Shown piece by piece: positions 8,161 through 16,348 of a DNA stretch of 64,000 bases; the first letter of the stretch is position 1, and the number at the start of each line of letters is the position of its first letter. The notes beneath the pieces were generated by a model that was not told the origin of the DNA, did no database searches, and was given only the letters and a program-made list of their open reading frames with translations. Origin of the DNA: JBCCGL01 sp039029275 (GTDB lineage: Bacteria; Pseudomonadota; Gammaproteobacteria; JBCCGL01). The DNA is taken from NCBI GenBank assembly GCA_039029275.1, contig JBCCGL010000001.1:248001-312000 (forward strand), written 5' to 3'. The translations under genes were made by a program, and so were the position numbers.

Positions 8161-8739
8161 TTATTGGCTTCTCAGCTCTGCGACGATTTCTGCCACAGCC
8201 GGTTTTCTTTCTGCCAACTCTTCCTGCGGCATGCCTGTTAACTCGTACGGCAACACCAACCACTGTTGAGTTTCGTGTAAATAGTAATCCGGCGCACGGC
8301 CGGTTTTGTTATTGCCCGGCTTGTACCACGGAACCGCAACGCGAATATCGTGTGGCAGGTTGCGACGCATTTTCATTTTCAAACGGTTGATGACCGCCTC
8401 GACGTTCAAACCTGTACTGAATACGTCATCCACGATCAAAAGACTGTCGTCCGCGTTCATGTTCTCGAGTAAATACTGGGTGCCGTGTACGCGAATATTG
8501 TCGCGTTTTTCGATCAGCTTTTCGTAGGTTTCAACCCCACGGTAGGACGTTCGCAGTGAAATATGATCTGACTCGACACCCAGGTATTGCAGGCACTCCT
8601 GCACGACAATTCCAACCGAACTGCCACCACGCCAAAGGCCAACAATAAAATCTGGTCGAAAACCGGAATTGAAAATCAGCACACCGAGACGGTACGCATC
8701 GAGCATCAGCTCCTCTTCATCAACAAACGTTTTTTCCAA
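8161..8739 (-). CDS. Phosphoribosyltransferase-family protein (paralogue A)
   Basis: 192 residues. The PRPP-binding motif is SLLIVDDVFSTGLNV near residues 98-112. FIVGLWRGGSSVGIVVQE supplies the N-terminal loop, and APDYYLHETQQWLVLPYE forms the hood end. It resembles hypoxanthine or xanthine-type phosphoribosyltransferases (about 180-190 residues); the base specificity is not clear. The start is TTG 8739, supported by exact N-terminal alignment (MEKT) with the divergent paralogue at 8821 and by a GGGGG run just upstream. It is cotranscribed with, or just ahead of, the PhzF gene on the same strand. Confidence 0.8.
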   Translation of the reverse strand: MEKTFVDEEELMLDAYRLGVLIFNSGFRPDFIVGLWRGGSSVGIVVQECLQYLGVESDHISLRTSYRGVETYEKLIEKRDNIRVHGTQYLLENMNADDSLLIVDDVFSTGLNVEAVINRLKMKMRRNLPHDIRVAVPWYKPGNNKTGRAPDYYLHETQQWLVLPYELTGMPQEELAERKPAVAEIVAELRSQ

Positions 8740-8820
8740 ACTGCCCCCACAAAATAAAGCTTAACTGACGCCATCTGCGGACACTATACTACGCGCTCTT
8801 GCGTCGGCTCCAGCAACACA

Positions 8821-9384
8821 ATGGAAAAAACTTACCTAAGCGCTCAAGGATTACTTGATGACGCCTTTCGGCTAGGCGGTCTGGTCTATCAGAGCGGTTT
8901 TATGCCGAGCGTGATCGTGGCGATCTGGCGTGGTGGTGCGCCTATCGGCATCGCTGTGCAGGAGCTGTTTGCGTATATGGGAATAGAGACCGATCACATC
9001 GCGATTCGCACGTCGTCGTACAGCGCCGCCGTTGATGATCGTAACAGCGTCATCCGCATTCACGGCATGAATTATCTATTCAAGAATATTAATCATGATG
9101 ACCGCTTATTGATCGTCGACGATGTGTTCGACACCGGTCATACGATAAATGCAGTCATCGCGCACTTACACAAGCACGCGCGCCTCAACACGCCAGAAGA
9201 CATTCGCGTTGCGGTCCCGTGGTACAAGCCGTCGCGCAACGAGACTGATCGCGTGCCGGATTACTATTTGCACGAAACCGAAGCGTGGCTGAAGTTTCCA
9301 CATTCACTCGAAGGACTCACTGAAGCAGAAATTGCCGAGCATCGCCCTGCAATTCACGCGATTGTTCAAGAGGCAAAGAGGTAA
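8821..9384 (+). CDS. Phosphoribosyltransferase-family protein (paralogue B)
   Basis: 187 residues, clearly homologous along its length to the divergent gene ending at 8161. Shared features are MEKT at the start, IVAIWRGGAPIGIAVQE, the PRPP motif LLIVDDVFDTGHTINA, IRVAVPWYKP and PDYYLHETEAWL. It lacks the few residues (GVETYEKL region) found in paralogue A. Six bases separate it from the aminotransferase gene, so the two form an operon. It probably transfers phosphoribose to a purine-like base, but a regulatory role cannot be excluded. Confidence 0.8.
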   Translation: MEKTYLSAQGLLDDAFRLGGLVYQSGFMPSVIVAIWRGGAPIGIAVQELFAYMGIETDHIAIRTSSYSAAVDDRNSVIRIHGMNYLFKNINHDDRLLIVDDVFDTGHTINAVIAHLHKHARLNTPEDIRVAVPWYKPSRNETDRVPDYYLHETEAWLKFPHSLEGLTEAEIAEHRPAIHAIVQEAKR

Positions 9385-9390
9385 CGACGG

Positions 9391-10542
9391 GTGCGGCACA
9401 ATCAATTCGTTAACGACTGCGCGCCCGCACCCATTGCCGAGGCCTGGTCGTGGGTAAAAGATCCAGACTCGCCGGAGTTGTTGAATTTGTGTCAGGCCGT
9501 GCCGGCGCATCTTCCACCGCAGTCACTGCTCGATCATATCGGCGCTGCCGTCGCGCGTGGTGAAGGTGCAACCTATACCGACATCGCGGGTATTGCGCCC
9601 TTGCGCGACGCGCTCGCCAGCAACATTAACGAACTCTACCGCGGGGATGTCGCAGCAGACGACATCATGATGACCGCCGGATGTAACCAGGCGTTCTGCG
9701 CTGCAATCGATGCGCTGTGCCAGGAAGGTGACGAAGTTATCCTGCCGCTGCCGTATTACTTCAATCACGCGATGTGGCTCTCGATTCGCGGGCTTAACGT
9801 GCGCGACATTCCGTTCGATCCCGGAAGCCCGGAACCGAGCGTCGATGTTGCAGCGTCACTGATCAGCCCACGTACCCGCGCTATTGTGCTGGTGAGCCCA
9901 AACAATCCGACCGGCGCACGTTACAGCGTGGAGTGTCTGAAAAATTTTTTCGCGCTCGCGAAAAAAAATAATGTCGCGCTGATCATCGACGAAACCTATC
10001 GCGACTTTATCGATGAGTCGATCACGCCGCACACGCTTTTTCAACGCTCGGATTGGCGAGATCATTTCGTTCATCTCTACAGTTTTTCGAAAGTATTCGC
10101 CCTCACCGGGCACCGCGTTGGCGCAATCGCAACGGGAGAGAAATTCAGAGAGCAGTTGGAAAAAGTGCAGGATTGCGTTGCGATCAATGCGCCGCATCTT
10201 GGGCAAATTGCGGCTTTGTATGGACTGCAAAATCTCGACCAATGGAAACGTGAAAAGGCGCAGGAGTTGATCGAAAAAGCCGTTGCCATAAAGACCGCGT
10301 TTGAGCACTCTGATCTTAAATATAAACTCGTCAGCTCGGGCGCTTACTTTGCCTACGTCGAGCACCCATTCAACGACACAGCGCATGCAGTCGCAAAACG
10401 GCTGGCCAGCGAATTCGAATTGATTTGTCTACCGGGAACGTACTTTGGTGCCGGTCAGGAAAACTATTTGCGATTTGCCTTCGCAAACTTGAGTAAAGAA
10501 AAATTCGCTTCGGTTGTCGAGCGCTTAATCAAGAGTCAATGA
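9391..10542 (+). CDS. PLP-dependent aminotransferase, class I/II
   Basis: 383 residues, fold type I. The conserved elements are SPNNPTGARYS, the Asp-Tyr of IIDETYRDF that binds the pyridine ring, and the Schiff-base lysine in YSFSKVFALTGHRVG. The C-terminal Arg is in LPGTYFGAGQENYLRFAFAN. The family resembles aspartate/aromatic or arginine-pyruvate-type aminotransferases. The GTG start at 9391 follows an AAGAGG ribosome site at the end of the upstream phosphoribosyltransferase gene, implying translational coupling. Confidence 0.85.
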   Translation: MRHNQFVNDCAPAPIAEAWSWVKDPDSPELLNLCQAVPAHLPPQSLLDHIGAAVARGEGATYTDIAGIAPLRDALASNINELYRGDVAADDIMMTAGCNQAFCAAIDALCQEGDEVILPLPYYFNHAMWLSIRGLNVRDIPFDPGSPEPSVDVAASLISPRTRAIVLVSPNNPTGARYSVECLKNFFALAKKNNVALIIDETYRDFIDESITPHTLFQRSDWRDHFVHLYSFSKVFALTGHRVGAIATGEKFREQLEKVQDCVAINAPHLGQIAALYGLQNLDQWKREKAQELIEKAVAIKTAFEHSDLKYKLVSSGAYFAYVEHPFNDTAHAVAKRLASEFELICLPGTYFGAGQENYLRFAFANLSKEKFASVVERLIKSQ

Positions 10543-10552
10543 AGACCACATT

Positions 10553-10588
10553 TTGATCGCGCATATAAATCGTATTCAGCGCGATCAA
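10553..10588. terminator. Inverted repeat after aminotransferase gene
   Basis: Perfect 10-base arms TTGATCGCGC and GCGCGATCAA with a 16-base loop, ten bases past the aminotransferase stop. There is no T-run after it, so it is a possible factor-assisted terminator or an operator rather than a classical intrinsic terminator. Confidence 0.45.
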
Positions 10589-10694
10589 CTAATGGGTACT
10601 TTAGCCCGGAATCACAGAGCCATATTCCTGCTTTCACGTATCTACAGGCCTGTGGTCCGCGTCTTTTTCAGATTTGCTTAGCTGAACACCTGGG

Positions 10695-10862
10695 TTAAAA
10701 ACTTCTCGCCCACTCCCAGTTTAAGCTCAACCTGTGCAATTTTGCGTAAACCTCATTTCGGTTCTTGCCACACACTCCGTTGATTGCCAGTGTCGGGATA
10801 CTCCCAACGAAACACCGCTTGCGATTAGACCACTTTACGACTTTCATACTTTCGCTGCTCAT
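10695..10862 (-). CDS. Small HicB-like protein, short form
   Basis: 55 residues from ATG 10862, which has a strong GGAGG site seven bases upstream. The line KVVKWSNRKRCFVGSIPTL, followed by INGVCGKNRNEVYAKL, resembles the HicB-like fold in which a W-S-..-CFVG-P-L strand is followed by a G-...-EVY-L helix. The usual proteins of this kind are about 80 residues, so this one is either short or truncated at the C-terminus (ends LNWEWARSF). It lies 27 bases after the stop of the next small ORF, as in a two-gene operon. Confidence 0.5.
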   Translation of the reverse strand: MSSESMKVVKWSNRKRCFVGSIPTLAINGVCGKNRNEVYAKLHRLSLNWEWARSF

Positions 10863-10889
10863 GGTTGCCTCCGCTGTTGGCCTGACGAA

Positions 10890-11060
10890 TTACATCATCA
10901 GTACTTCATCGTCCTCGTCTTCGGCGATAACCCACTCGTACTCACATCCATAGACAATTTCGCCTGGACATAGTTCTACCGCGTCGTCAATGTCCCATTC
11001 AGTCGACAAGTTCTCTTTTTGCTCCAACAAACTGTCGACGTAGTCTTGAATTTCACCCAT
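10890..11060 (-). CDS. Small acidic hypothetical protein
   Basis: 56 residues beginning MGEIQDYVDSLLEQ, with the acidic end VIAEDEDDEVLMM. I recognise no family. The support is indirect: it is followed closely on the same strand by an ORF with a good ribosome site and a recognisable fold, and no other reading of the 730-base space between aminotransferase and esterase is better. It could be the partner of the HicB-like ORF. Confidence 0.45.
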   Translation of the reverse strand: MGEIQDYVDSLLEQKENLSTEWDIDDAVELCPGEIVYGCEYEWVIAEDEDDEVLMM

Positions 11061-11274
11061 TGATTACTATCCCCGGCCACTACCTAACCTTTTCAATTTC
11101 TTGGTTTTGAACGTTAATTTGCGTTTGTTAGAATTACGTTAATTCACGCCAAGTCTGTATTGCAATCTTGTAGGGTTCTAATTTTCGTTAAGCTCGCGTA
11201 ACTTTCTCGCCGTTTATACCTATCACTTGCTGTCAAAGGTCCCGAAGTGCCACGCCCGGCACAGGTAAATCACA

Positions 11275-12198
11275 ATGAACCTTGAACCTGAAATAGAAGC
11301 ATTTATTTCAAAAACCGAGTGCTTTTATACCAACAACGCATGTGGAAACATTACAGAGGAGCGCAATGCTTACAATGCACTGTGCAGAGAATTCACCCCC
11401 CCTGTCCCCGAAGATCTGCATACACGCGATGAGTTAATCCGGGGGAAGAAATCCGAAATCCCCGTGCGATGTTACTGGACCGAAAACACATCCGACGCCT
11501 GCCTGATCTACTTCCACGGTGGCGGTTTTGTTGTCGGTAACCTCGACAGCCACGACTTCGTCTGTATGCGTCTGGCGATGGACACAACGTGTAAAGTCAT
11601 TGCGGTTGATTATCGGTTGGCACCCGAGCACCGTTTTCCTGCGGCATTTGATGACTGCGCATCGGTTTTACAATCCGTTCAAAATCGAGCGGACAGATTT
11701 GGCGTGAATCAAAGCAAGATTCTTTTGTGTGGCGATAGCGCGGGAGGCAATCTGGTAGCCGGTGTTGCCCTGGCAAATCGCGATAACGGGGGCACCGCGT
11801 TACTTGGTCAAATCATGGTTTACCCCAGATTGACGCATGACTATTCCCTGCCCTCCTACACGGAATGCGCCAACGCACCATTGCTGAGTACCGAAGACGT
11901 GCATTACTACCACGACGCATATACCAACCGGGAAAAAATCGATTCGCATTATCTGGCGCCTGCCACGGCTAGATCATTTTCTGATTTGCCCCCCGCACTT
12001 TTACTGCCGGTTGAATACGACCCTCTTCGAGACGATTCATACCTGTATCACGAAAAGCTTCTTGCGGCGCGCGTTGAGTCAGAATTGCATCTTGGCAAAG
12101 GTCTGGTGCACGGTTGTTTGAGGGCGATAGGGGCAAGTCCGCAGGCGGATTTGATGTACGCGAAGATTTTGGATTTTGTAAATAGGCAGGTCAATTAA
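11275..12198 (+). CDS. Alpha/beta hydrolase, hormone-sensitive lipase family esterase
   Basis: 307 residues. YFHGGGFVVGNLDSHD is the HGGG oxyanion motif and CGDSAGGNLVAG the nucleophile elbow with the Ser. The acid is in PVEYDPLRDD and the His in GLVHGCLR. These enzymes cleave short-chain esters. No signal peptide is seen, so it is cytoplasmic. It converges with the dioxygenase gene. Confidence 0.85.
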   Translation: MNLEPEIEAFISKTECFYTNNACGNITEERNAYNALCREFTPPVPEDLHTRDELIRGKKSEIPVRCYWTENTSDACLIYFHGGGFVVGNLDSHDFVCMRLAMDTTCKVIAVDYRLAPEHRFPAAFDDCASVLQSVQNRADRFGVNQSKILLCGDSAGGNLVAGVALANRDNGGTALLGQIMVYPRLTHDYSLPSYTECANAPLLSTEDVHYYHDAYTNREKIDSHYLAPATARSFSDLPPALLLPVEYDPLRDDSYLYHEKLLAARVESELHLGKGLVHGCLRAIGASPQADLMYAKILDFVNRQVN

Positions 12199-12215
12199 GC
12201 GCGACACCGCAGGAT

Positions 12216-13046
12216 TCAATAAGCCCTCTTTTTATCAGCTCCCTGATACAAAATATCCGCCCAGTTGTCATTTACCTTTTTTCGGTTAGCGACACCAACC
12301 GGGTCAAGATCGAATTTGGGGCGTTGCATCGAAACACTGTTTTTACGCGGATTATCACCACGCACGTCAATCCAGTAGTTTTTTCCAAGCACTTGTCGTG
12401 AGTGCGCAGGCATATACCCCTGAATGGCATATCCGATACGCCGATCGTTACTTAAATTCGGCTGCGAGCCATGAATAATGCGCGCGTGGTGAATCGACAT
12501 TTGTCCGGGCCGCAGAATCAAATCAACCGCCGAGTCTACGTCGGCATCACGCACAACCTGCCCGCGCGTAAGAATATTGTCATCTTCAAACGTATCGTCG
12601 TGATTGTGAATGTCGTGCTTATGACTGCCCGGGATCATACTCATACAACCATTGTTTAGATTGCTGTGCGTTAGCGCGATCCACGGTGTGACAAAATCGT
12701 GGGGCTCAATACCCATGTAGGTCGCGTCCTGATGCCAACTCACGAAGCCCTTGCTTTGTGGTTCTTTAATAAACAGAACGCTACCCCAAAGGGAGATGTT
12801 CGGACCGATCAGATCCTCGACCGCATCAATGACCACTGGATGGTGCACCAGCTCGTCCATAAACTTTAAAGTCAGATGCGGATTATTGCGATTTTCTGCA
12901 TTAATTTCGACAGGATAGTCGCGTTCGACTTGTTCGAGTTTTTCGCGGTAACTCGCGGCCTCGTCCTCGGACATCACATCGATAGGCGAAATGTACCCTT
13001 CTTCGAGAAATTGGTCGATTTGGGTTTGTGTCAGAAACTTGGGCAT
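12216..13046 (-). CDS. Phytanoyl-CoA dioxygenase (PhyH) family protein
   Basis: 276 residues of an Fe(II)/2-oxoglutarate-dependent oxygenase. The iron-binding HxD is in SWHQDATYMG, the distal His in IIHGSQPN, and the 2-oxoglutarate-binding Arg in NDRRIGYAI. Marine members hydroxylate many small molecules; the substrate is unknown. Its ATG overlaps the coaD stop by one base (TAATG), so it is translationally coupled downstream of coaD. Confidence 0.85.
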   Translation of the reverse strand: MPKFLTQTQIDQFLEEGYISPIDVMSEDEAASYREKLEQVERDYPVEINAENRNNPHLTLKFMDELVHHPVVIDAVEDLIGPNISLWGSVLFIKEPQSKGFVSWHQDATYMGIEPHDFVTPWIALTHSNLNNGCMSMIPGSHKHDIHNHDDTFEDDNILTRGQVVRDADVDSAVDLILRPGQMSIHHARIIHGSQPNLSNDRRIGYAIQGYMPAHSRQVLGKNYWIDVRGDNPRKNSVSMQRPKFDLDPVGVANRKKVNDNWADILYQGADKKRAY

Positions 13047-13525
13047 TACGGCGAGCGTTGCTTGAGGGCTTCGAGTACGATCGGATGAACGAAGTCACTT
13101 ACGTCGCCATCCAGACGCGCGATTTCTCTAACCATACTGGAAGAGAGAAAGGTAAATTCACGATCTGCAGAAATGAAAACCGTTTCTACGTCCGGCTCCA
13201 TCTGCCGGTTTAAACCGGCGAGCTGCACTTCGTATTCATAGTCAGACACCGCGCGCAGCCCGCGCACAATAACCTGAGCTTTCCACTCCCTGGCGCAGTT
13301 GACCAGTAAACCGCGAAAGCTGCGAACTTCGATATTGGGGACGTCGGCGAGCACCTGTTTGGCCAGATCCTCGCGCTCCTCCAGGGGAAAAAACGGTCGC
13401 TTGTCTGGGTTGTGCGCGATGGCAATAACGACGCGGTCGAACAATTTGGCAGCGCGGCGCGCGACATCGATGTGCCCGTTGGTAACCGGGTCAAATGTAC
13501 CGGGGTAGATTGCGGTTATTGTCAT
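13046..13525 (-). CDS. coaD: Phosphopantetheine adenylyltransferase
   Basis: 159 residues, the full length of the family. IYPGTFDPVTNGH contains the TxGH nucleotidyltransferase motif. VRGLRAVSDYEYE and the ending SSSMVREIARLDGDVSDFV complete the CoaD signature. It makes dephospho-CoA from 4'-phosphopantetheine and ATP, the fourth step of coenzyme A synthesis. Confidence 0.95.
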   Translation of the reverse strand: MTITAIYPGTFDPVTNGHIDVARRAAKLFDRVVIAIAHNPDKRPFFPLEEREDLAKQVLADVPNIEVRSFRGLLVNCAREWKAQVIVRGLRAVSDYEYEVQLAGLNRQMEPDVETVFISADREFTFLSSSMVREIARLDGDVSDFVHPIVLEALKQRSP

Positions 13526-13601
13526 TGTCGCTGTGCGAGGTTACCTGGCGGCAAGAGTGCCCCAACTTCTGATGCGCTGCAACAAAAATAATGCTAAGAA
13601 A

Positions 13602-14363
13602 TCAGATTGCCAGGTATTCCTGCCGCAGTTCTTCGTTGTCCAGAACTTCCTGCGCGGTACCGTTGAACACGACCTCGCCAGTATCAAGAATCACAGCACG
13701 ATCAGACAGCTTCAGCGCCGCTACCGCATTTTGCTCGACAATAATTGTGGTGATGCCCAGATCGCGCACGCCTTGCAGGATACGCTCGATCTCCTGAACG
13801 ATAACCGGTGCCAAGCCTTCATAGGGTTCGTCCAGCAGCAGCAGTTTCACGTCACGCGCCAAGGCGCGCGCGACGGCCAGCATTTGCTGCTCACCGCCGG
13901 ATAGAGTCACACCGTCCTGTTTGCGACGTTCCGCCAGCCGCGGGAAGTGCTCGTATATACGCTCTTTCGACCAACCGATTGGCTTCGCGATCTGAGCGAG
14001 GTCAAGATTCTCTTCTACCGTAAGCCCTGGAATGATGCGGCGATCCTCCGGCACGAACCCGACACCAGACTGCGCCGCTTCGTGCGATGCCATTTTGTGC
14101 AGGGGTTTGTGATCAAGCCAAATTTCACCGTGCTGAAGCTGCGGGTCACCGAGTCGCGCGATACTGCGCAGCGTTGAGGTTTTTCCTGCACCGTTGCGGC
14201 CGAGCAGCGCGAGAATTTCACCTTCGTGAACGTCAAAGCTGACGTTCTGAACGATGTAACTCTCACCATAATAAGCTTCGATTTTCCAGACATTGAGAAA
14301 GGCAGGTGCGTGCGACGACGTGGCCAGATTTGCGTGATCGTTTTTTTGTTCTGTCGCGTTCAT
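13602..14363 (-). CDS. livF: Branched-chain amino acid/amide-type ABC transporter ATPase LivF
   Basis: 253 residues from ATG 14363; a longer frame to 14729 is antisense-like sequence inside livG. Walker A is LLGRNGAGKTST, the signature is LSGGEQQ, and Walker B is LLLDEPYEGL. The ending GEVVFNGTAQEVLDNEELRQEYL is typical of LivF. It is the last gene of a five-gene importer (livF, livG, livM, livH, binding protein), all on the minus strand with gaps of 3-10 bases among the four membrane-complex genes. Confidence 0.9.
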   Translation of the reverse strand: MNATEQKNDHANLATSSHAPAFLNVWKIEAYYGESYIVQNVSFDVHEGEILALLGRNGAGKTSTLRSIARLGDPQLQHGEIWLDHKPLHKMASHEAAQSGVGFVPEDRRIIPGLTVEENLDLAQIAKPIGWSKERIYEHFPRLAERRKQDGVTLSGGEQQMLAVARALARDVKLLLLDEPYEGLAPVIVQEIERILQGVRDLGITTIIVEQNAVAALKLSDRAVILDTGEVVFNGTAQEVLDNEELRQEYLAI

Positions 14364-14373
14364 AGCGTAAACC

Positions 14374-15132
14374 CTAAACTTGCGCCTCACCCAGATACGC
14401 CTCGCGTACCTTTGGGTGTCCCTTGATGTTTTCCGGCGTTTCTTCGACCAACGGTGTGCCTTGTGCCAGAACCGTGATTCGTTCAGCCAGCGAGAACACC
14501 ACGTGCATGTCGTGCTCAATAATCGCCATGGTGATATCCCGCTTGTCTTTGATTTCTTTAAGCAGGTCGATGGTGTTGTTGGTGTCTGCGCGCGCCATTC
14601 CCGCCGTTGGTTCGTCAAGCAGCAACAGCTTGGGCTCCTGAACCAGACACATTGCCATTTCCAGACGACGTTTATCCCCGCGCGAAAGGCTCGCCGCGTG
14701 AACATCCAGTTTATCCAGCATATTGACATCGGCCAGCGTCGCTTCCGCCTGCTCGCGGATATCGGACTGCGCCGTCACTGAGGTAATCGCATTCATTGTG
14801 AACGCACCATCGCGATGTGCAAAACATGGAATCATCATGTTTTCCATTACGGTGAGGTCCCCGAAGATTTCGGGTGTCTGGAAAACGCGACTCACGCCAA
14901 GCTGATTAATCTCGTAAGGTTTGCGACCGAGGAGACTTTCGCCTTTAAACGTGACAGTGCCGGTATCCGGGATTAATTTACCCACGAGGCAGTTCAACAG
15001 CGTGGATTTCCCGGCACCGTTTGGCCCGATAATCGCGTGAACGGTATTCTCGGCAACGCTCAGGTTTACATCGCTGAGCGCTTGTAAACCGCCGAAGGTT
15101 TTGCTCACGTCTTTGATCTCGAGGATACCCAT
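14374..15132 (-). CDS. livG: Branched-chain amino acid/amide-type ABC transporter ATPase LivG
   Basis: 252 residues. Walker A is IIGPNGAGKSTLLN, followed by the LivG-type FQTPEIFGDLTVMEN. The signature segment is LSRGDKRRLEMAM (Arg in place of the usual second Gly), and Walker B is LLLDEPTAGMA. It pairs with LivF to power uptake of an amino acid, urea or short amide. It is three bases downstream of livM. Confidence 0.9.
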   Translation of the reverse strand: MGILEIKDVSKTFGGLQALSDVNLSVAENTVHAIIGPNGAGKSTLLNCLVGKLIPDTGTVTFKGESLLGRKPYEINQLGVSRVFQTPEIFGDLTVMENMMIPCFAHRDGAFTMNAITSVTAQSDIREQAEATLADVNMLDKLDVHAASLSRGDKRRLEMAMCLVQEPKLLLLDEPTAGMARADTNNTIDLLKEIKDKRDITMAIIEHDMHVVFSLAERITVLAQGTPLVEETPENIKGHPKVREAYLGEAQV

Positions 15133-15135
15133 TCT

Positions 15136-16338
15136 CTACACTCCCCGCTCAGCCGCTTCGGCTTTTGCGCTAGACGGTGACTCGCTCTTTTTGCGATTAA
15201 AAAGACGACCGATGCGCTGGCCGCCTTCAACAAGCCCGCCGGGCAAAAAGATTACGACTGCCATAAACACAAGCCCAAGTGTGAGGTGCCAGCCCTTGCC
15301 GACGAATGGGTGAATAACGGCTACGAGAAAATCCTCGATGCCATCCGGCATTATCGAAAACCACTGATGCAGAATGTTGTCATTAATTTTGGAGATAATG
15401 TTCTCCATGTACTTGATCACACCGGACCCCAGCACCGGCCCGATCAGGGTTCCCACGCCGCCCAGAATCGTCATCAGCACAACCTCACCGGACGCCGTCC
15501 AGAACATGCGCTCCGGGCCGGCCTGTGTGTCCATGGCCACCATCAAACCGCCCGCGAGACCGGCGTACATTCCCGAAATCACAAACGCCGCAAGCATGTA
15601 CGGCTTCGAGTTCAAGCCGGTGTAGTTCATGCGCTGCTGGTTGGATTTCACCGCGCGCAGCATCATGCCGAAAGGCGAGCGGAAAATTCGAATCGAAACG
15701 TAGAACGAAATCAGCAACACGACCGCGGCAATGTAGTACCCGAAGTTAAATGTGAACACCCAATCGCCCAGCGCCAGCTTGAAGCTCTCTCCCATTTCAA
15801 TCCCAAACAGATTTGCACGACCAATTTCACCCTCTGCGAGATCTTCAAAAATCGGCTTGTCGGTCGCCTTGAGCTGCAAGCCGGTTTCACCACCGGTTAT
15901 CGGCGTGAGCACCGAGTAAGCAAGCTGGTACGACATCTGCGCAAAGGCAAGCGTCAGAATCGAAAAATAAATTCCCGATCTGCGTAGTGAAATAAAACCC
16001 ACGACGACGGCAAACAGACCGGCAACAATAACGCCCATGATGATGGCGGGAATCACGTTGAGCGACACCAGTTTCATCATCCAGATCGCGCCGTAGGAGC
16101 CAACGCCCAGAAACGCCGCGTGACCGAATGACAGGTACCCGGTCAATCCAAACAAAATATTAAAACCGATCGCGAAGATGCCAAAAATCATGAATCGCTG
16201 CAGCAAGTCCGGATAACCGCCGTTGAATTGTGCGAGTTCAGAGCCCTGCGGAAACGGATTCAGAAGAAACGGCGCGAACACCACCATGGCTGTCACAATG
16301 ATCAGCAGTTTTGTGTCTTTTTGATTTAATCCAAGCAT
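15136..16338 (-). CDS. livM: Branched-chain amino acid/amide-type ABC transporter permease LivM
   Basis: 400 residues from ATG 16338 (GGGGG ribosome site just upstream); an in-frame start at 16371 lies inside livH. Many transmembrane helices are seen, with the LivM/H family block GLTGYLSFGHAAFLGVGSY and the coupling segment RIFRSPFGMMLRAVKSNQQRMNYTG (split here as two stretches). A cytoplasmic tail rich in K, S and A follows the last helix. Confidence 0.9.
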   Translation of the reverse strand: MLGLNQKDTKLLIIVTAMVVFAPFLLNPFPQGSELAQFNGGYPDLLQRFMIFGIFAIGFNILFGLTGYLSFGHAAFLGVGSYGAIWMMKLVSLNVIPAIIMGVIVAGLFAVVVGFISLRRSGIYFSILTLAFAQMSYQLAYSVLTPITGGETGLQLKATDKPIFEDLAEGEIGRANLFGIEMGESFKLALGDWVFTFNFGYYIAAVVLLISFYVSIRIFRSPFGMMLRAVKSNQQRMNYTGLNSKPYMLAAFVISGMYAGLAGGLMVAMDTQAGPERMFWTASGEVVLMTILGGVGTLIGPVLGSGVIKYMENIISKINDNILHQWFSIMPDGIEDFLVAVIHPFVGKGWHLTLGLVFMAVVIFLPGGLVEGGQRIGRLFNRKKSESPSSAKAEAAERGV

Positions 16339-16348
16339 GATCAACCCC

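Noticed and set aside
10734..10973. Plus-strand ORF in the aminotransferase-esterase gap
   Set aside because: The minus strand has two ORFs with a ribosome site and fold-like sequence; the plus-strand frame is their shadow.
13602..14729. 375-residue version of LivF
   Set aside because: The first 122 residues are out-of-frame translation of livG; the family start fits ATG 14363.
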